From: Xylanimonas ulmi
GTDB lineage: Bacteria; Actinomycetota; Actinomycetes; Actinomycetales; Cellulomonadaceae
Length of the DNA: 64,000 bases
Assembly: GCF_004216535.1 (NCBI RefSeq)
Contig: NZ_SGWX01000001.1
Coordinates: forward strand, 3,720,001 to 3,784,000
Direction of reading: 5' to 3'
Every line of letters begins with the position of its first letter. Position 1 is the stretch's first letter. A program made the translations under genes and the position numbers. Shown in pieces: positions 34,557 to 43,400 of this stretch. The notes under the pieces were generated by a model. It was not told the origin of the DNA, did no database searches, and worked only from the letters and a program-made list of their open reading frames with translations.

Positions 34557-36086
34557 GTGCGTAGGTCGTTGATCGGGTTCGTGGTGGCAGGTGCGCTTGT
34601 CACGGGTGGGAGCGCGTGTGATGGCTCCGAGCCCGATGGTGGGCCGTCGGGTGCGCCTTCGTCGGGGCCGTCGCTCGCAGGTCCGTCGGGTGGGGTCCCG
34701 TCGCCGGGGAGCACGTCCGCGGCGCAGGACGTAGTGGTGGAGCGCGCGTACTACGGGGTCGACCTGCGGGTGACGGTTCGCCCGGTCGAAGTGCGCGACG
34801 GGGTGGCCGCGGTCTGGATCGACTACGCGGTCCAGGGCGACGCGGACGTTGACCGGGGCCGTCGGCACCTGATCGGACTGGCGGTCAGTGGCGCGGAGGC
34901 GTCGTTCACCCACGCGGTGCGGTTGGTGGAGGAGGGTCGGGTGATGCCGGTCGCCTCGACGCGCGACGGACTGGCGAGCGCGGTCGACTCGGGTTCGTTC
35001 AGGTCGGGTGAGCCGCGCACGGGGGTCTCGTTGCACGCGGCGCCCTCGGGGGAGTCGGTGGGGGTGCTGATCCCGATCGTGGGGTTTGTGGCGGATGTGC
35101 CGGTGCGTGAGGCGGGTGAGGTGTTCGACGACGTGGTCGGGCAGGTCGGGGAGCCGGCAGACGCGTCGGCGTACGAGCTGCGGTCGTATGTGGTGGGGGA
35201 GCGGTCGGCGGCGTCGGTGGAGGGGGAGACCTCGACGGTGACGTTGCGTTCGGATGTGCTGTTCGGGTCGGATGAGTCGGCGTTGTCCGCGCAGGCGGAC
35301 GCGGCGTTGGCGGAGGCCGCGGAGCGGATCAAGGCGGCGGCTGCCGGGGGCGAGGTGTCGGTGGTGGGTCACACCGACGATGTGGACACCGAGGAGTACA
35401 ACCAGGGGCTCTCGCAGCGGCGCGCGGCGAGTGTGGCTGATCGTCTGGGTGGGCTGTTGGGCGGGCAGTACACGATCAGCGCTGAGGGTCGGGGCGAGAG
35501 CGAGCCGGTGGCCGAAGGGACTTCGCCCGAGGCGCGTGCGGCGAATCGGCGGGTCGAGGTGGCGTTCACGGGCCGGATCTCGGTGGAGTCGGGCGTGGAG
35601 GGTGAGCTGGTGCAGACCGCGGCGCCGACGTCGTCGGGGCTGGATCCGGTGACGTATGTCGCCCGGAGCGTGGGGACCTCCTACACGGCGCGGGTGGTCG
35701 AGGTCGTGCGCACCGACGTGGGCCTGGTGGGCACGCTGAGGATCGCCTCCGACCCCGGCGACAAGTTCCCGATCGACTCGATGGGCGGCCGGGGCAGCGG
35801 CCCGGCTCACGAGCGCGGGTTTCGCGCCGTCCCGCGCGTGACGGGCGCTCACAGTCTGTCGTTGCTGACTCCTGGTGAGCGGGTGATGCCGTGGGACTAC
35901 GAGGTCCCCGACGGCGTGGGGCTGGCTCAGGGGCGCCGGCTCCTGGGCGACGAGGTGGAGCCGTTCGCGTCGGGGCCGGGGTTCCTGGCGACCGTGGTCT
36001 GGCCGGACACCGGTCAGGACACGGTCACGATCGACGTGCCCGACTGGTTCCGCATCACCGACGTCCCGGTCACCGAGCCTCGGTGA
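34557..36086 (+). CDS. OmpA-domain lipoprotein in the Tad locus
   Basis: 509 aa from the GTG at 34557 with GAGAGGGAG upstream. The N-terminal lipoprotein-like signal is MRRSLIGFVVAGALVTGGSA before Cys21, followed by a Gly/Ser/Pro linker. An OmpA peptidoglycan-binding domain (about 230-345) shows LFGSDESAL, VVGHTDDVDTEEYN, QRRAASVADRL and ANRRVEVAF. Two flanking domains are unrecognised. In a Gram-positive cell such a protein could tie the pilus machine to the wall. This is inference from domain and position. Confidence 0.8.
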   Translation: MRRSLIGFVVAGALVTGGSACDGSEPDGGPSGAPSSGPSLAGPSGGVPSPGSTSAAQDVVVERAYYGVDLRVTVRPVEVRDGVAAVWIDYAVQGDADVDRGRRHLIGLAVSGAEASFTHAVRLVEEGRVMPVASTRDGLASAVDSGSFRSGEPRTGVSLHAAPSGESVGVLIPIVGFVADVPVREAGEVFDDVVGQVGEPADASAYELRSYVVGERSAASVEGETSTVTLRSDVLFGSDESALSAQADAALAEAAERIKAAAAGGEVSVVGHTDDVDTEEYNQGLSQRRAASVADRLGGLLGGQYTISAEGRGESEPVAEGTSPEARAANRRVEVAFTGRISVESGVEGELVQTAAPTSSGLDPVTYVARSVGTSYTARVVEVVRTDVGLVGTLRIASDPGDKFPIDSMGGRGSGPAHERGFRAVPRVTGAHSLSLLTPGERVMPWDYEVPDGVGLAQGRRLLGDEVEPFASGPGFLATVVWPDTGQDTVTIDVPDWFRITDVPVTEPR

Positions 36087-36152
36087 GCGCCGCCGCCAGA
36101 ACGCGAGGCAGGCCGTGGTGACGCGGAGCATCCGGGTGATCGGACGAGCTGG

Positions 36153-36208
36153 GGGGCCCGGGTCAGGGTCCCCGGGCCCTGGGCGTCCCAGCCTGCGGCC
36201 CCGAGGGT
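36153..36208 (+). promoter_or_regulatory. GGGCCC-rich element copy B, upstream of the TadG-like gene
   Basis: The 30-bp element at 36153-36182 matches copy C at 25 of 30 positions. Twenty bp downstream is GAGGGT (36203-36208), a weak -10 agreeing with TAGCGT at four of six bases. The spacing mirrors copies A and C, suggesting a regulated promoter of lower basal strength. Confidence 0.45.
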
Positions 36209-36236
36209 GGAGCAGATGACGGCGAGGGAGTCACGC

Positions 36237-36887
36237 ATGCTGCTTGCGCGAGGCCAGAGCGTCGCGAGATCGTCTCCGACCCCCGCGACGTCGGAGCGTG
36301 GGGCGATGTCCGTGGCCGCCGTGCCCGCAGTGGCAGGGCTCGTGGGTCTCGCGCTCGCGCTGATCCTCATGCTCGGGTCGGCGACCGCGGACAAGCGCGA
36401 GTCCGTGACCGCGGCCGACGCCGCGGCCCTGGCCGCCGCGCAGGAGTGGGATCGGCGCCTGCGGCTGGTGTTCGACCGGCACGTCGCACTGCCTGATCCC
36501 GCCGCGTGGTGGGCGCTGGCGGGCGGTCCCGCCCTGACCGGGGCGACCCACGAGGCGATGCGGCGCAGCGCGGCCGACTATGCGAGGCGCAATGGCGCGC
36601 AGCTCGTGGGGTTCGACGTCGACGCGGCCTCCCGCACCGTGTCCGTGCGGGTGCGCCACGAGGCGACCGTGCCGAGGACCGAGGCGCGGATGCGGGCGAC
36701 CGCTTCCGCTCGTGTGACGTTGCGGGGAGGTCTGTGCGTCGCAGGAGGCCGGCTGGGCTACCTCATCGACGGCTCCTGCGTGACGCGGCCGGCCCCGGCG
36801 CCGGAGCCGGGCTCGCCACCGCTGGAGGACCAGGACGGGCCTGCGGCGGTGCGCGCCTACCGGTCGGACGTCACGCTCGTCGACTGA
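36237..36887 (+). CDS. TadG-like / TadE-like membrane protein
   Basis: 216 aa from the ATG at 36237, chosen for AGGGAG 6 bp upstream; an ATG at 36216 is an alternative. ERGAMSVAAVPAVAGLVG leads into a hydrophobic helix, then DKRESVTAADAAALAAAQEWD. This pattern matches the small TadE-like proteins of actinobacterial secretion loci. The usual Glu at +5 of prepilins is absent, so peptidase processing is doubtful. The extracellular part has two Cys that could pair. Confidence 0.65.
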   Translation: MLLARGQSVARSSPTPATSERGAMSVAAVPAVAGLVGLALALILMLGSATADKRESVTAADAAALAAAQEWDRRLRLVFDRHVALPDPAAWWALAGGPALTGATHEAMRRSAADYARRNGAQLVGFDVDAASRTVSVRVRHEATVPRTEARMRATASARVTLRGGLCVAGGRLGYLIDGSCVTRPAPAPEPGSPPLEDQDGPAAVRAYRSDVTLVD

Positions 36888-36892
36888 CGCGT

Positions 36893-36949
36893 CGGGCCCG
36901 GGCCGGGGCCCGCGGGCCCTGGTTGGCCCGTCGAGGCCGCCCCTAGCGT
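36893..36949 (+). promoter_or_regulatory. GGGCCC-rich element copy C plus -10, upstream of the long Flp-like gene
   Basis: The 30-bp element at 36893-36922, six bases after the TadG-like stop, is followed after 21 bp by TAGCGT (36944-36949), the same hexamer as copy A. The leader to the ATG at 36994 ends with GGGAGGGCGGACGC, closely matching the flp leader. Both promoter and translation signals are therefore shared. Confidence 0.6.
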
Positions 36950-36993
36950 GACGGCATCGTCCGCCCAGACGGGTGGACCGGGAGGGCGGACGC

Positions 36994-38370
36994 ATGCGGG
37001 CGCGGGCGAAGGGGTGTGGCGGCGACGAGCGGGGCGCGGGAGCCCTGGAGTACGTGGGCGTGGTCGCGCTCGTCGTCGCCGTCTGCCTGGCCTTGTTGAT
37101 GAGGTCGACGGCGATCGGGCAGACGCTCGCCGCGAAACTGTGCGAGGCCGTGGGCGGGTCGTGCGCGACAGCGGCGTCGCCGGTGCCGCCGGCGGAGCGA
37201 GCCACGCCGCCGTCGCACCCGTGCACCGTGAGCACTGCGGTGCGCAAGGCGCAAGGCTCTGTCTCCGTGTCGTTCGTCCGCCTCGGCGGAGGGGTGGGGA
37301 TGACGATCGAGGAGCGCAGCGACGGGACGTTCGTGGTGACTCTCCACGGCGACGGCTCGCTGGGCGCGTCACTCTCCGCGGGCGAGGTGCGCGGCAAGCT
37401 GCGGATCCTCGGGCAGGGAGGCGCGGTGGGCGCCAACGCCTCGGTGGGCGTGGACGAGAGACTGGCGGTCGGCGCCGAGTACACGTTCGCGTCGTCGCAG
37501 GAGGCGGCGGACTTCCAGGAGTGGGCATACCGCCAGTTCGGGAAGGACGCCGCCAAGGGGGTCGGAGCGTTGACCGGCCCGCTGCTCTCGCCGTCGATCG
37601 GGTTCGCGGTCGAGGCCGGGGCGCTGGTGTACGACCGGCTCACCGGGTACGACTACCAGCCGCCCGCGCCGTCAGCGGTGTCGGTCAGCGGCGAGTTGAG
37701 CGGCCGTGGCGCGGTGCAGGCTGGAGGGGCCGAGGCGGGCGCCACACTGAGCAGCGCGCTCGGCGCGAGGCAGGACATGAGAACCGGCGAGACCACGTTC
37801 TACAACAAGGTGTCCCTGAGCGCCGAGGCGGCCGTCTCCCTGGGCCTCAATGTCGGGGGCCACAGCAAGGGCGCCGTGGCCCTTGTCATGGCCGTCACCC
37901 TCGACAAGGACAACGTCTTGACCTCCGTGGGGCTGAACGGCCTCGCGACCGCCGACGGAGCCTACGACCTGAGCGGGCTGGCGCCCGTGCCGCTCGAGGC
38001 GCTGAGGGGGTCGGGCGGCGCGGGGCTCAACCTGCGCGCGGAGTTTGACGTGACCGACGCCAACCGGGCGCAGACGTGGTCCACGCTCGCCGACCTCGGG
38101 CTCGTGGCGACGACCGGCCCGGCGGGACCGGGACTGGCGCAGGCCGCCGCGATGCAGTGGATCGTGCGGGAGGCACGTGCGGGCGGTGACATCACGGCGC
38201 AGACGCTCGACGTGTCGTCGCAGGACCTTCTCGACGCGGCGGTGGGTGTGAAGGCGCCGTTGGTCGGCGGGGTTGGGGTCGGTGTGGGCGGCGAGACGGC
38301 GTCGCGCACCAGCACGGGCGCGTGGTACCTCGGCGACCACGGGTGGAAGCGGTGGGAGGCGTGTCGGTGA
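36994..38370 (+). CDS. 458-aa protein with Flp-type prepilin signal
   Basis: The N-terminus mimics Flp: DERG followed by AGALEYV, with Glu at +5 and Tyr at +6, then a hydrophobic helix (GVVALVVAVCLALLM). Instead of ending there it continues for ~420 residues. A Gly/Ala/Val-rich region with alternating polar/hydrophobic residues suggests beta structure, for example SAEAAVSLGLNVGGHSKG. I know no family for this domain. It could be a minor or tip pilin, or a large pilus-anchored protein. It shares promoter element and leader with flp. An in-frame GTG at 36973 is less likely. Confidence 0.75.
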   Translation: MRARAKGCGGDERGAGALEYVGVVALVVAVCLALLMRSTAIGQTLAAKLCEAVGGSCATAASPVPPAERATPPSHPCTVSTAVRKAQGSVSVSFVRLGGGVGMTIEERSDGTFVVTLHGDGSLGASLSAGEVRGKLRILGQGGAVGANASVGVDERLAVGAEYTFASSQEAADFQEWAYRQFGKDAAKGVGALTGPLLSPSIGFAVEAGALVYDRLTGYDYQPPAPSAVSVSGELSGRGAVQAGGAEAGATLSSALGARQDMRTGETTFYNKVSLSAEAAVSLGLNVGGHSKGAVALVMAVTLDKDNVLTSVGLNGLATADGAYDLSGLAPVPLEALRGSGGAGLNLRAEFDVTDANRAQTWSTLADLGLVATTGPAGPGLAQAAAMQWIVREARAGGDITAQTLDVSSQDLLDAAVGVKAPLVGGVGVGVGGETASRTSTGAWYLGDHGWKRWEACR

Positions 38371-38984
38371 TGAGCGGTCGAGGGACGCGTGCGCCGTGGC
38401 GGGTGGTGGTGGCGGCCGTGGCAACGGTGGCGGCGTGGGGCTGTGGTGGGTGCGCGGCCGCTGACGGCGAGCCGCCGCTGGAGTTCGCCACACCCCCCGG
38501 CGAGGTGCTGACGATCGAGCCGCGCTCGCTCGCGGGCGCGGAGCGCCTGGAGTTCGGCGAGATCTCCATCCTCGTGCCCGACGGGTGGCAGGTCCGCGAG
38601 GGGGAGCGCGACGAGTACGAGGAGTTGGTGATCACCGACCCTCAGGACGAGCGGAACCCGGTCTACGTGACGCTCCCGAATGACGCGGACCGGGGCCGGG
38701 AGGATCGTCTGCGCGCCGAGGCGCTCTCCAAGCTCGCGATGGGCAACCTCCTGCTGGCGGCGACCGACGTCGAGGAGCACCCGGTGCGGTGGGAGGGCTG
38801 GGAGTTCGCCCTGGGTGTCACGGCGACGCTCGACCGTGGAGACGGCGACGTCGTCGACCTCCTCGTCGTGACCGCGCTGTCCCGGTCGGGTTCGGTGGTC
38901 AAGGTCACCGCCATGGCGTCGACCGGGTCGCTCACGGGCTCGCCGGCCGAGCAGGTGCTGTCCTCGATGCAGGACGTCTCATGA
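38370..38984 (+). CDS. putative lipoprotein of the pilus locus
   Basis: 204 aa. TGATG overlap with the preceding gene; a GTG at 38367 is the alternative start. The N-terminus WRVVVAAVATVAAWGCGGCAA looks like a signal peptide with nearby cysteines but a poor lipobox. The soluble part (FGEISILVPDGWQVREGER core ILVPDGWQV) resembles small secreted proteins of unknown function that pair with membrane partners. No known catalytic motif. Confidence 0.65.
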   Translation: MSGRGTRAPWRVVVAAVATVAAWGCGGCAAADGEPPLEFATPPGEVLTIEPRSLAGAERLEFGEISILVPDGWQVREGERDEYEELVITDPQDERNPVYVTLPNDADRGREDRLRAEALSKLAMGNLLLAATDVEEHPVRWEGWEFALGVTATLDRGDGDVVDLLVVTALSRSGSVVKVTAMASTGSLTGSPAEQVLSSMQDVS

Positions 38985-39454
38985 CCCTGAAGGACGTCGA
39001 CTGGCGGACCGTGGCGACGCTGGTCGTGCTCGACCTGGTGACGTACGTGGCCGTGTACTGGGTCGTCGTCCCCCCGATCCACGAGGCGGTGCTGTTCGGG
39101 CTGCCCGCGCCGACACAGCTCGCCGTGGCGCTGACGCTCTCCACCGTGCGCCTGGTGCTGGTCGGCTGCTTCGCCGCCCGGTCGTTGCGGGCGCGGCGTG
39201 GGTTGGCGCGACGTCGCGACGCTGTGCCGTCGATGGTCGCGGGCGTCGTTGTCGCGACGGTCGTGCAGGTCGTCGCCGGGTGTCTGTCGGCAGCGCTCAC
39301 GGGTGCGCCCCTGGCGCCCATGGCGGTCGTGGTCGCCGTCGCCCAGTGGCTGGCCTTTCCGCTCGTCGGGCTCCTGTTCGTCGCGCCCGGGGAGGCGGAC
39401 CGGCTCCACCGAGGCGCGCGCAAGGCCCTCAACTGGCGAGTCGGTGCAGGCTGA
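38981..39454 (+). CDS. small four-helix membrane protein of unknown function
   Basis: 157 aa from the ATG overlapping the preceding stop. Four hydrophobic helices (about 11-32, 46-66, 86-108, 112-132) with an Arg-rich loop (RSLRARRGLARRR). I do not recognise the family. It is coupled to the putative lipoprotein and overlaps the convergent prepilin peptidase gene by 26 bp. Confidence 0.65.
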   Translation: MTLKDVDWRTVATLVVLDLVTYVAVYWVVVPPIHEAVLFGLPAPTQLAVALTLSTVRLVLVGCFAARSLRARRGLARRRDAVPSMVAGVVVATVVQVVAGCLSAALTGAPLAPMAVVVAVAQWLAFPLVGLLFVAPGEADRLHRGARKALNWRVGAG

Positions 39455-40061
39455 GCGCGAGGCCCGCCCCCAGCAGCATCCACGGGCCGAGCGCGATCGC
39501 CGAGTTGCGGCTCGCCCGCCGCGTGACCAGGAGCGTGAGGGCGGCGACGCCGCCCAGGAGGAACGGCAGCGCGCCCGCCCACCACACCGTGGTCCAGCCG
39601 CACCAGCCGGCGGGCAGGCCCAGCAGCGGCGCGAGCTTGACGTCGCCGAGGCCGAGGCCGCTCCTGTTGACCAGGTGCAGGAGCCCGTAGGCGGCGCCGA
39701 GGACGACGGCGCCCGCGATCGCTGCGCCCAGCCGTGGGCCGTCCGCGGTGGCCAGGGCGGCCAGGGCCAGCAGACCGAGCGTGAGGACGATTGCGGGGAG
39801 CGTGATGGCGTCGGGCAGTCGGTGGGTGCGGGCGTCGATGACGCCGTGGGCGGCGCCCGCGACGGCGACGACGACGAAGCCCGGTGTCGCCCACCCGGGG
39901 CCGCTGGCCCAGACCGCCCACACGGTCGCCGCGGCGGCGAGGGGGACGATGGCGCGCCCGTGCCCGGCGAGCTCACCCGGCAGGCGCGCCAGGATGCGCG
40001 GCGTGCCGCGTGGTGAGATGCCCCGACGTCGATGGCTGGGAGGCGGCTGAGTGTTCGCCAT
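39429..40061 (-). CDS. tadV: Flp prepilin peptidase (TadV/CpaA type)
   Basis: 210 aa, A24 aspartyl peptidase with several membrane helices. The catalytic aspartates are Asp76 (GVIDARTHRLPD) and Asp140 (GLGLGDVKLAPL). The N-terminal methylase domain of PilD-type enzymes is missing, as usual for Tad peptidases. It would cleave Flp, TadE, the long Flp-like protein and possibly the pilin half of the TadZ fusion. It is transcribed against the pilus operon from its own promoter. Confidence 0.92.
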   Translation of the reverse strand: MANTQPPPSHRRRGISPRGTPRILARLPGELAGHGRAIVPLAAAATVWAVWASGPGWATPGFVVVAVAGAAHGVIDARTHRLPDAITLPAIVLTLGLLALAALATADGPRLGAAIAGAVVLGAAYGLLHLVNRSGLGLGDVKLAPLLGLPAGWCGWTTVWWAGALPFLLGGVAALTLLVTRRASRNSAIALGPWMLLGAGLALSLHRLAS

Positions 40062-40415
40062 GGCCGCGAGGCTACCGGGGTCGGCCGCTCACGCGGCGGC
40101 GTGCCCCACAGGCGCACGGCCGCGGCGTTGGTGAGCGCTCGCTCCGGGCGCGCCCCGCGCTCTGCTACCGTGCTCGCGAGTCCACGGCTGGGAGTTGGCG
40201 CCGAGGCGCCTGTGATCTGGCGCGAGGCGACCGGTCCGGGTGGCGCCCGGGCGCTCAGAGAGAGTGCGACGGCGACGCGCGGGCGCTGACAGGCGTCTGA
40301 GTCACAGGGAGTCACGCCCCATGCGACGGCGACGCCGCGCGCTAGTCTGCGCCCGCTCGTCGCGCGACGGGAGCCAACGGGCTTGCGCCATCAGGACGGG
40401 TAAGCGAGGGAACAC
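40062..40415 (+). other. 354-bp intergenic region before the giant surface-protein gene
   Basis: No convincing gene; frames crossing it lack start signals and coding character. It contains -10-like TACCGT (40166-40171) and TAGTCT (40343-40348), a direct repeat of TGCGACGGCGACGC (40265-40278 and 40322-40335) and a 10-bp-period repeat GAGTCAC (40299-40305, 40309-40315). The giant gene's ribosome binding site GAGGG is at 40406-40410. Confidence 0.55.
40265..40348 (+). promoter_or_regulatory. candidate regulated promoter of the giant gene/T7-like operon
   Basis: A TAGTCT -10-like hexamer (40343-40348) lies 68 bp before the GTG start. Just upstream are two copies of TGCGACGGCGACGC 57 bp apart and, between them, two GAGTCAC copies exactly 10 bp apart, on the same face of the helix. 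Such spacing suggests operator sites, but no known regulator consensus is recognised. Confidence 0.35.
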
Positions 40416-43400
40416 GTGAGCAGCAGATCGGGGCGCCGCGTCGGCCGCAGGTCGGTCGCGTCCGGGACCGCGCTCGCGGTCCTGGCGGCCGGCCTCGTGA
40501 CGGTCGCGGTGCTCTACGACGGGCAGGCGCAGGCCGAGGTGGAGCTCAACGACTCGGGCGTGTGGGTCACCAACCGGTCGGCCGGGATGCTCGGCCGCTT
40601 CAACGCGAGCTCGCAGACGGTCGACGGAACCCTCCTGGCCGGGTCCTCGTCGTTCGACGTGCAGCAGGACGCGCAGCGCGTGCTGCTGACCGAGCCCAGC
40701 ACCGCCTCGGCGTCGGCCGTCGACCCCGCGCACCTGGAGCTGGGGGCGGCGCTCGCCGCGCCGACTGGGTCGCTGATCGCCTCGGGTGGCGCCACGGCGG
40801 CGGTGCTCGACGTCAAGGGCGGGCGGCTGTGGGTGACGCCGTTCGAGTCGGCGGCGAGCCTCGACCCGGACAAGACGCGGCCCACGGCCCAGGTGCCGGG
40901 CGCCAAGGCCCTGACCGTCTCGCGCGACGGCACGGTGTTCGCCGTCGGCGCCACACAGGACGGCGGCTCGCTCTACCGCGTCCCCACCCTCTCGCGCGGC
41001 ACACCGCAAGAGCCCGAGCGCTCGGACCTGGACCTCAACGCCCAGTCGGACGTGCAGGTCACCGCCGTGGGCGACGACGCCGTCGTCCTCGACCGCTCGG
41101 CGGGTGTGCTCGTGCTGCCGGGCGGAGGCACGGCGCGCGTCGACGACGCCAAGCAGGCGCGGCTGCAGCAGCCGTCGCCGTCGTCGGACCACGTGCTCGT
41201 GGCGACCACCTCTGGCCTGGTGTCGCAGCCGTTGCGCGGCGGCGACGGGCAGGTGCGCCGCGCGGGCGGCCTGCCTGCCGCGCCGGTGCAGGTGGGCGGA
41301 TGCGACTACGGCGCCTGGTCGCTCAGCGCCCAGGTGCTGCGCGACTGCGCGGGCACGGACTTCGACGTGGACCGGGTGCTGGACGGCGTCGCGGCCGACT
41401 CACCGCTCGAGTACCGGGTCAACCGCGACGTCGTGGTGCTCAACGACCTCGCGGCGGGCACCGTGTGGATGGCGGCCGAGGACTTCCGCAAGGTGGACGA
41501 CTGGGAGCAGTCGATGCCGCAGGACGCCGAGGGCGACCCGGCCGAGTCGCAGGAGTCGACCCCCGAGCAGGTCGACCAGGTCGTCGCCGACCGCAGCCTG
41601 GAGAACCGTCCTCCGGTCGCCCACGACGACGAGTTCGGCGCGCGCCCGGGCCGCACCACGGTGCTCGACGTGCTGGGCAACGACGTCGACCCCGACGGCG
41701 ACGTCATCGTCGCGCACGTCGGGGACCAGCCCGAGGGCGCCGTGGTGACGCAGGTGATGGGCGGGCTGGCCCTCCAGATGACGGCGCCCGCCGACGCGAC
41801 GGGTGATCGGACGTTCACCTACACCGTGAGCGACGGGCGCGGCGGCAGTGACACGGCGTCGGCGCTGGTGCGCCTGGTCGGCGACGACCAGAACACCGCG
41901 CCTGAGCAGACGGGCGAGCCTGTGCTCACGGTCGCGCGCGGCGGCGCCGGGTCGATCGACGTGCTGCCGTACTTCCGTGACCCCGAGGGCGACGACCTGG
42001 TGCTGTCGAGCGCGACGACGCAGTCGCCCGCCGACGAGGTGCGGTTCCGCCCCGACGGGCGCGTCGAGCTGCGCGACGGCGGCGAGTCGACGGGCCGCAA
42101 GATCGTCGCGCTGACGGTCAGCGACGAGCGCGGGATGACCGTCGAGGGGCGCCTGCTGGTCGATGTCGTCGCGGGGCAGTCCCCGCCCGTCGCCGTCAAC
42201 GACCACGTGACCGTGCTGGCGGGACAGGCGGTGACCGTCCGGCCGCTGGCCAATGACTGGGACCCGGATGGCGACCCGCTGCGCCTGGTCAGCGTGAGCG
42301 AGCAGGCGCCCGCCACCATCACCCCCAACTACGCCACGGGCGACTTCCGCTTCACCAGCGCCGAGCCGGGCTCGTACGACCTCGCCTACCAGGTCAGCGA
42401 CGGCCCGTCGGCCACGACCGGCCTCGTGCGCGTCGACGTGCTCGCGCCGCCGACCGATCCGGCCGACCCGATCGCGGTCGCGGACCGGGTGCTGCTGCCC
42501 GCGGGCGGCAGTGCGCTGGTCGACGTGCTGGCCAACGACTCCGACCCCGCGGGCGGCGTGCTGGTCGTGCAGCGCGTCGACGTTCCCGACGACGCCGGCA
42601 TCACCGTCGCGGTGCTCGCGCACCAGGTGCTGCGCGTCACCGAGACCCGCCGGCTGCCCGGGCCGGTCGTGGTGACCTATACGGTCTCGAACGGCGAGCG
42701 CACCGCGCAGGGCCAGGTGCGGGTCATCCCCATCCCTGAGCCCGACCGCGTGCGCCCGCCCGACGCCACCGCCGACGAGGTCGTGGTGCACACCGGCGAC
42801 GTCGTGACGATCCCGGTGCTCGCCAACGACTCCCACCCTGACGGCCTTGAGCTGACGCTCGTGCCGGACCTGGTCGAGGAGCCGGAGGCGGAGCTCGGCA
42901 CGGCGTTCGTCGCGCAGAACACGGTGCGCTTCAAGGCCGGGGGCACGGCCGGAACCGCGCACCTGGTCTACGAGGTGCGCGACCCGCACGACCAGCGTGA
43001 CTCGGCGCAGGTGACGATCCGCGTCGTGGACGTGCGGGAGAACGCGGCGCCGCAACTTCCCGACGTCGAGGCGCGCGTGCTCGCCGGCGGCACGGTCCGC
43101 ATCGTGCCGCGCCTCGACGGCGTCGACCCCGACGGCGACCTGGTGACGATCGAGGCGATCGCCTCGCCGCCCGCCAAGGGCTCCGCGTCGGTCGTCGACG
43201 GCGCGATCGAGTACACCGCGGGGCGCACCGAGGTGGGGCTCGACGTGTTCACCTACCGCGTCCTCGACACGCGCGGCGCGAGCGCCGTCGGCACGGTCCG
43301 GGTGGGCATCGCCCGGCCCGCCGAGACCAACCAGCCGCCGGTCGCCGTCAACGACGAGGTGCGCGTGCGCCCCGGCCGCCTGGTCGCGATCGACGCCATC

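Noticed and set aside
36207-36236. Earlier starts (GTG 36207, ATG 36216) for the TadG-like protein
   Set aside because: The ATG at 36237 has a better-placed AGGGAG site; the earlier ATG remains possible if the mRNA is leaderless.
40032-40289. Small plus-strand frame upstream of the giant gene
   Set aside because: No ribosome binding site, Arg-rich shadow composition, and it overlaps the start of the prepilin peptidase gene.
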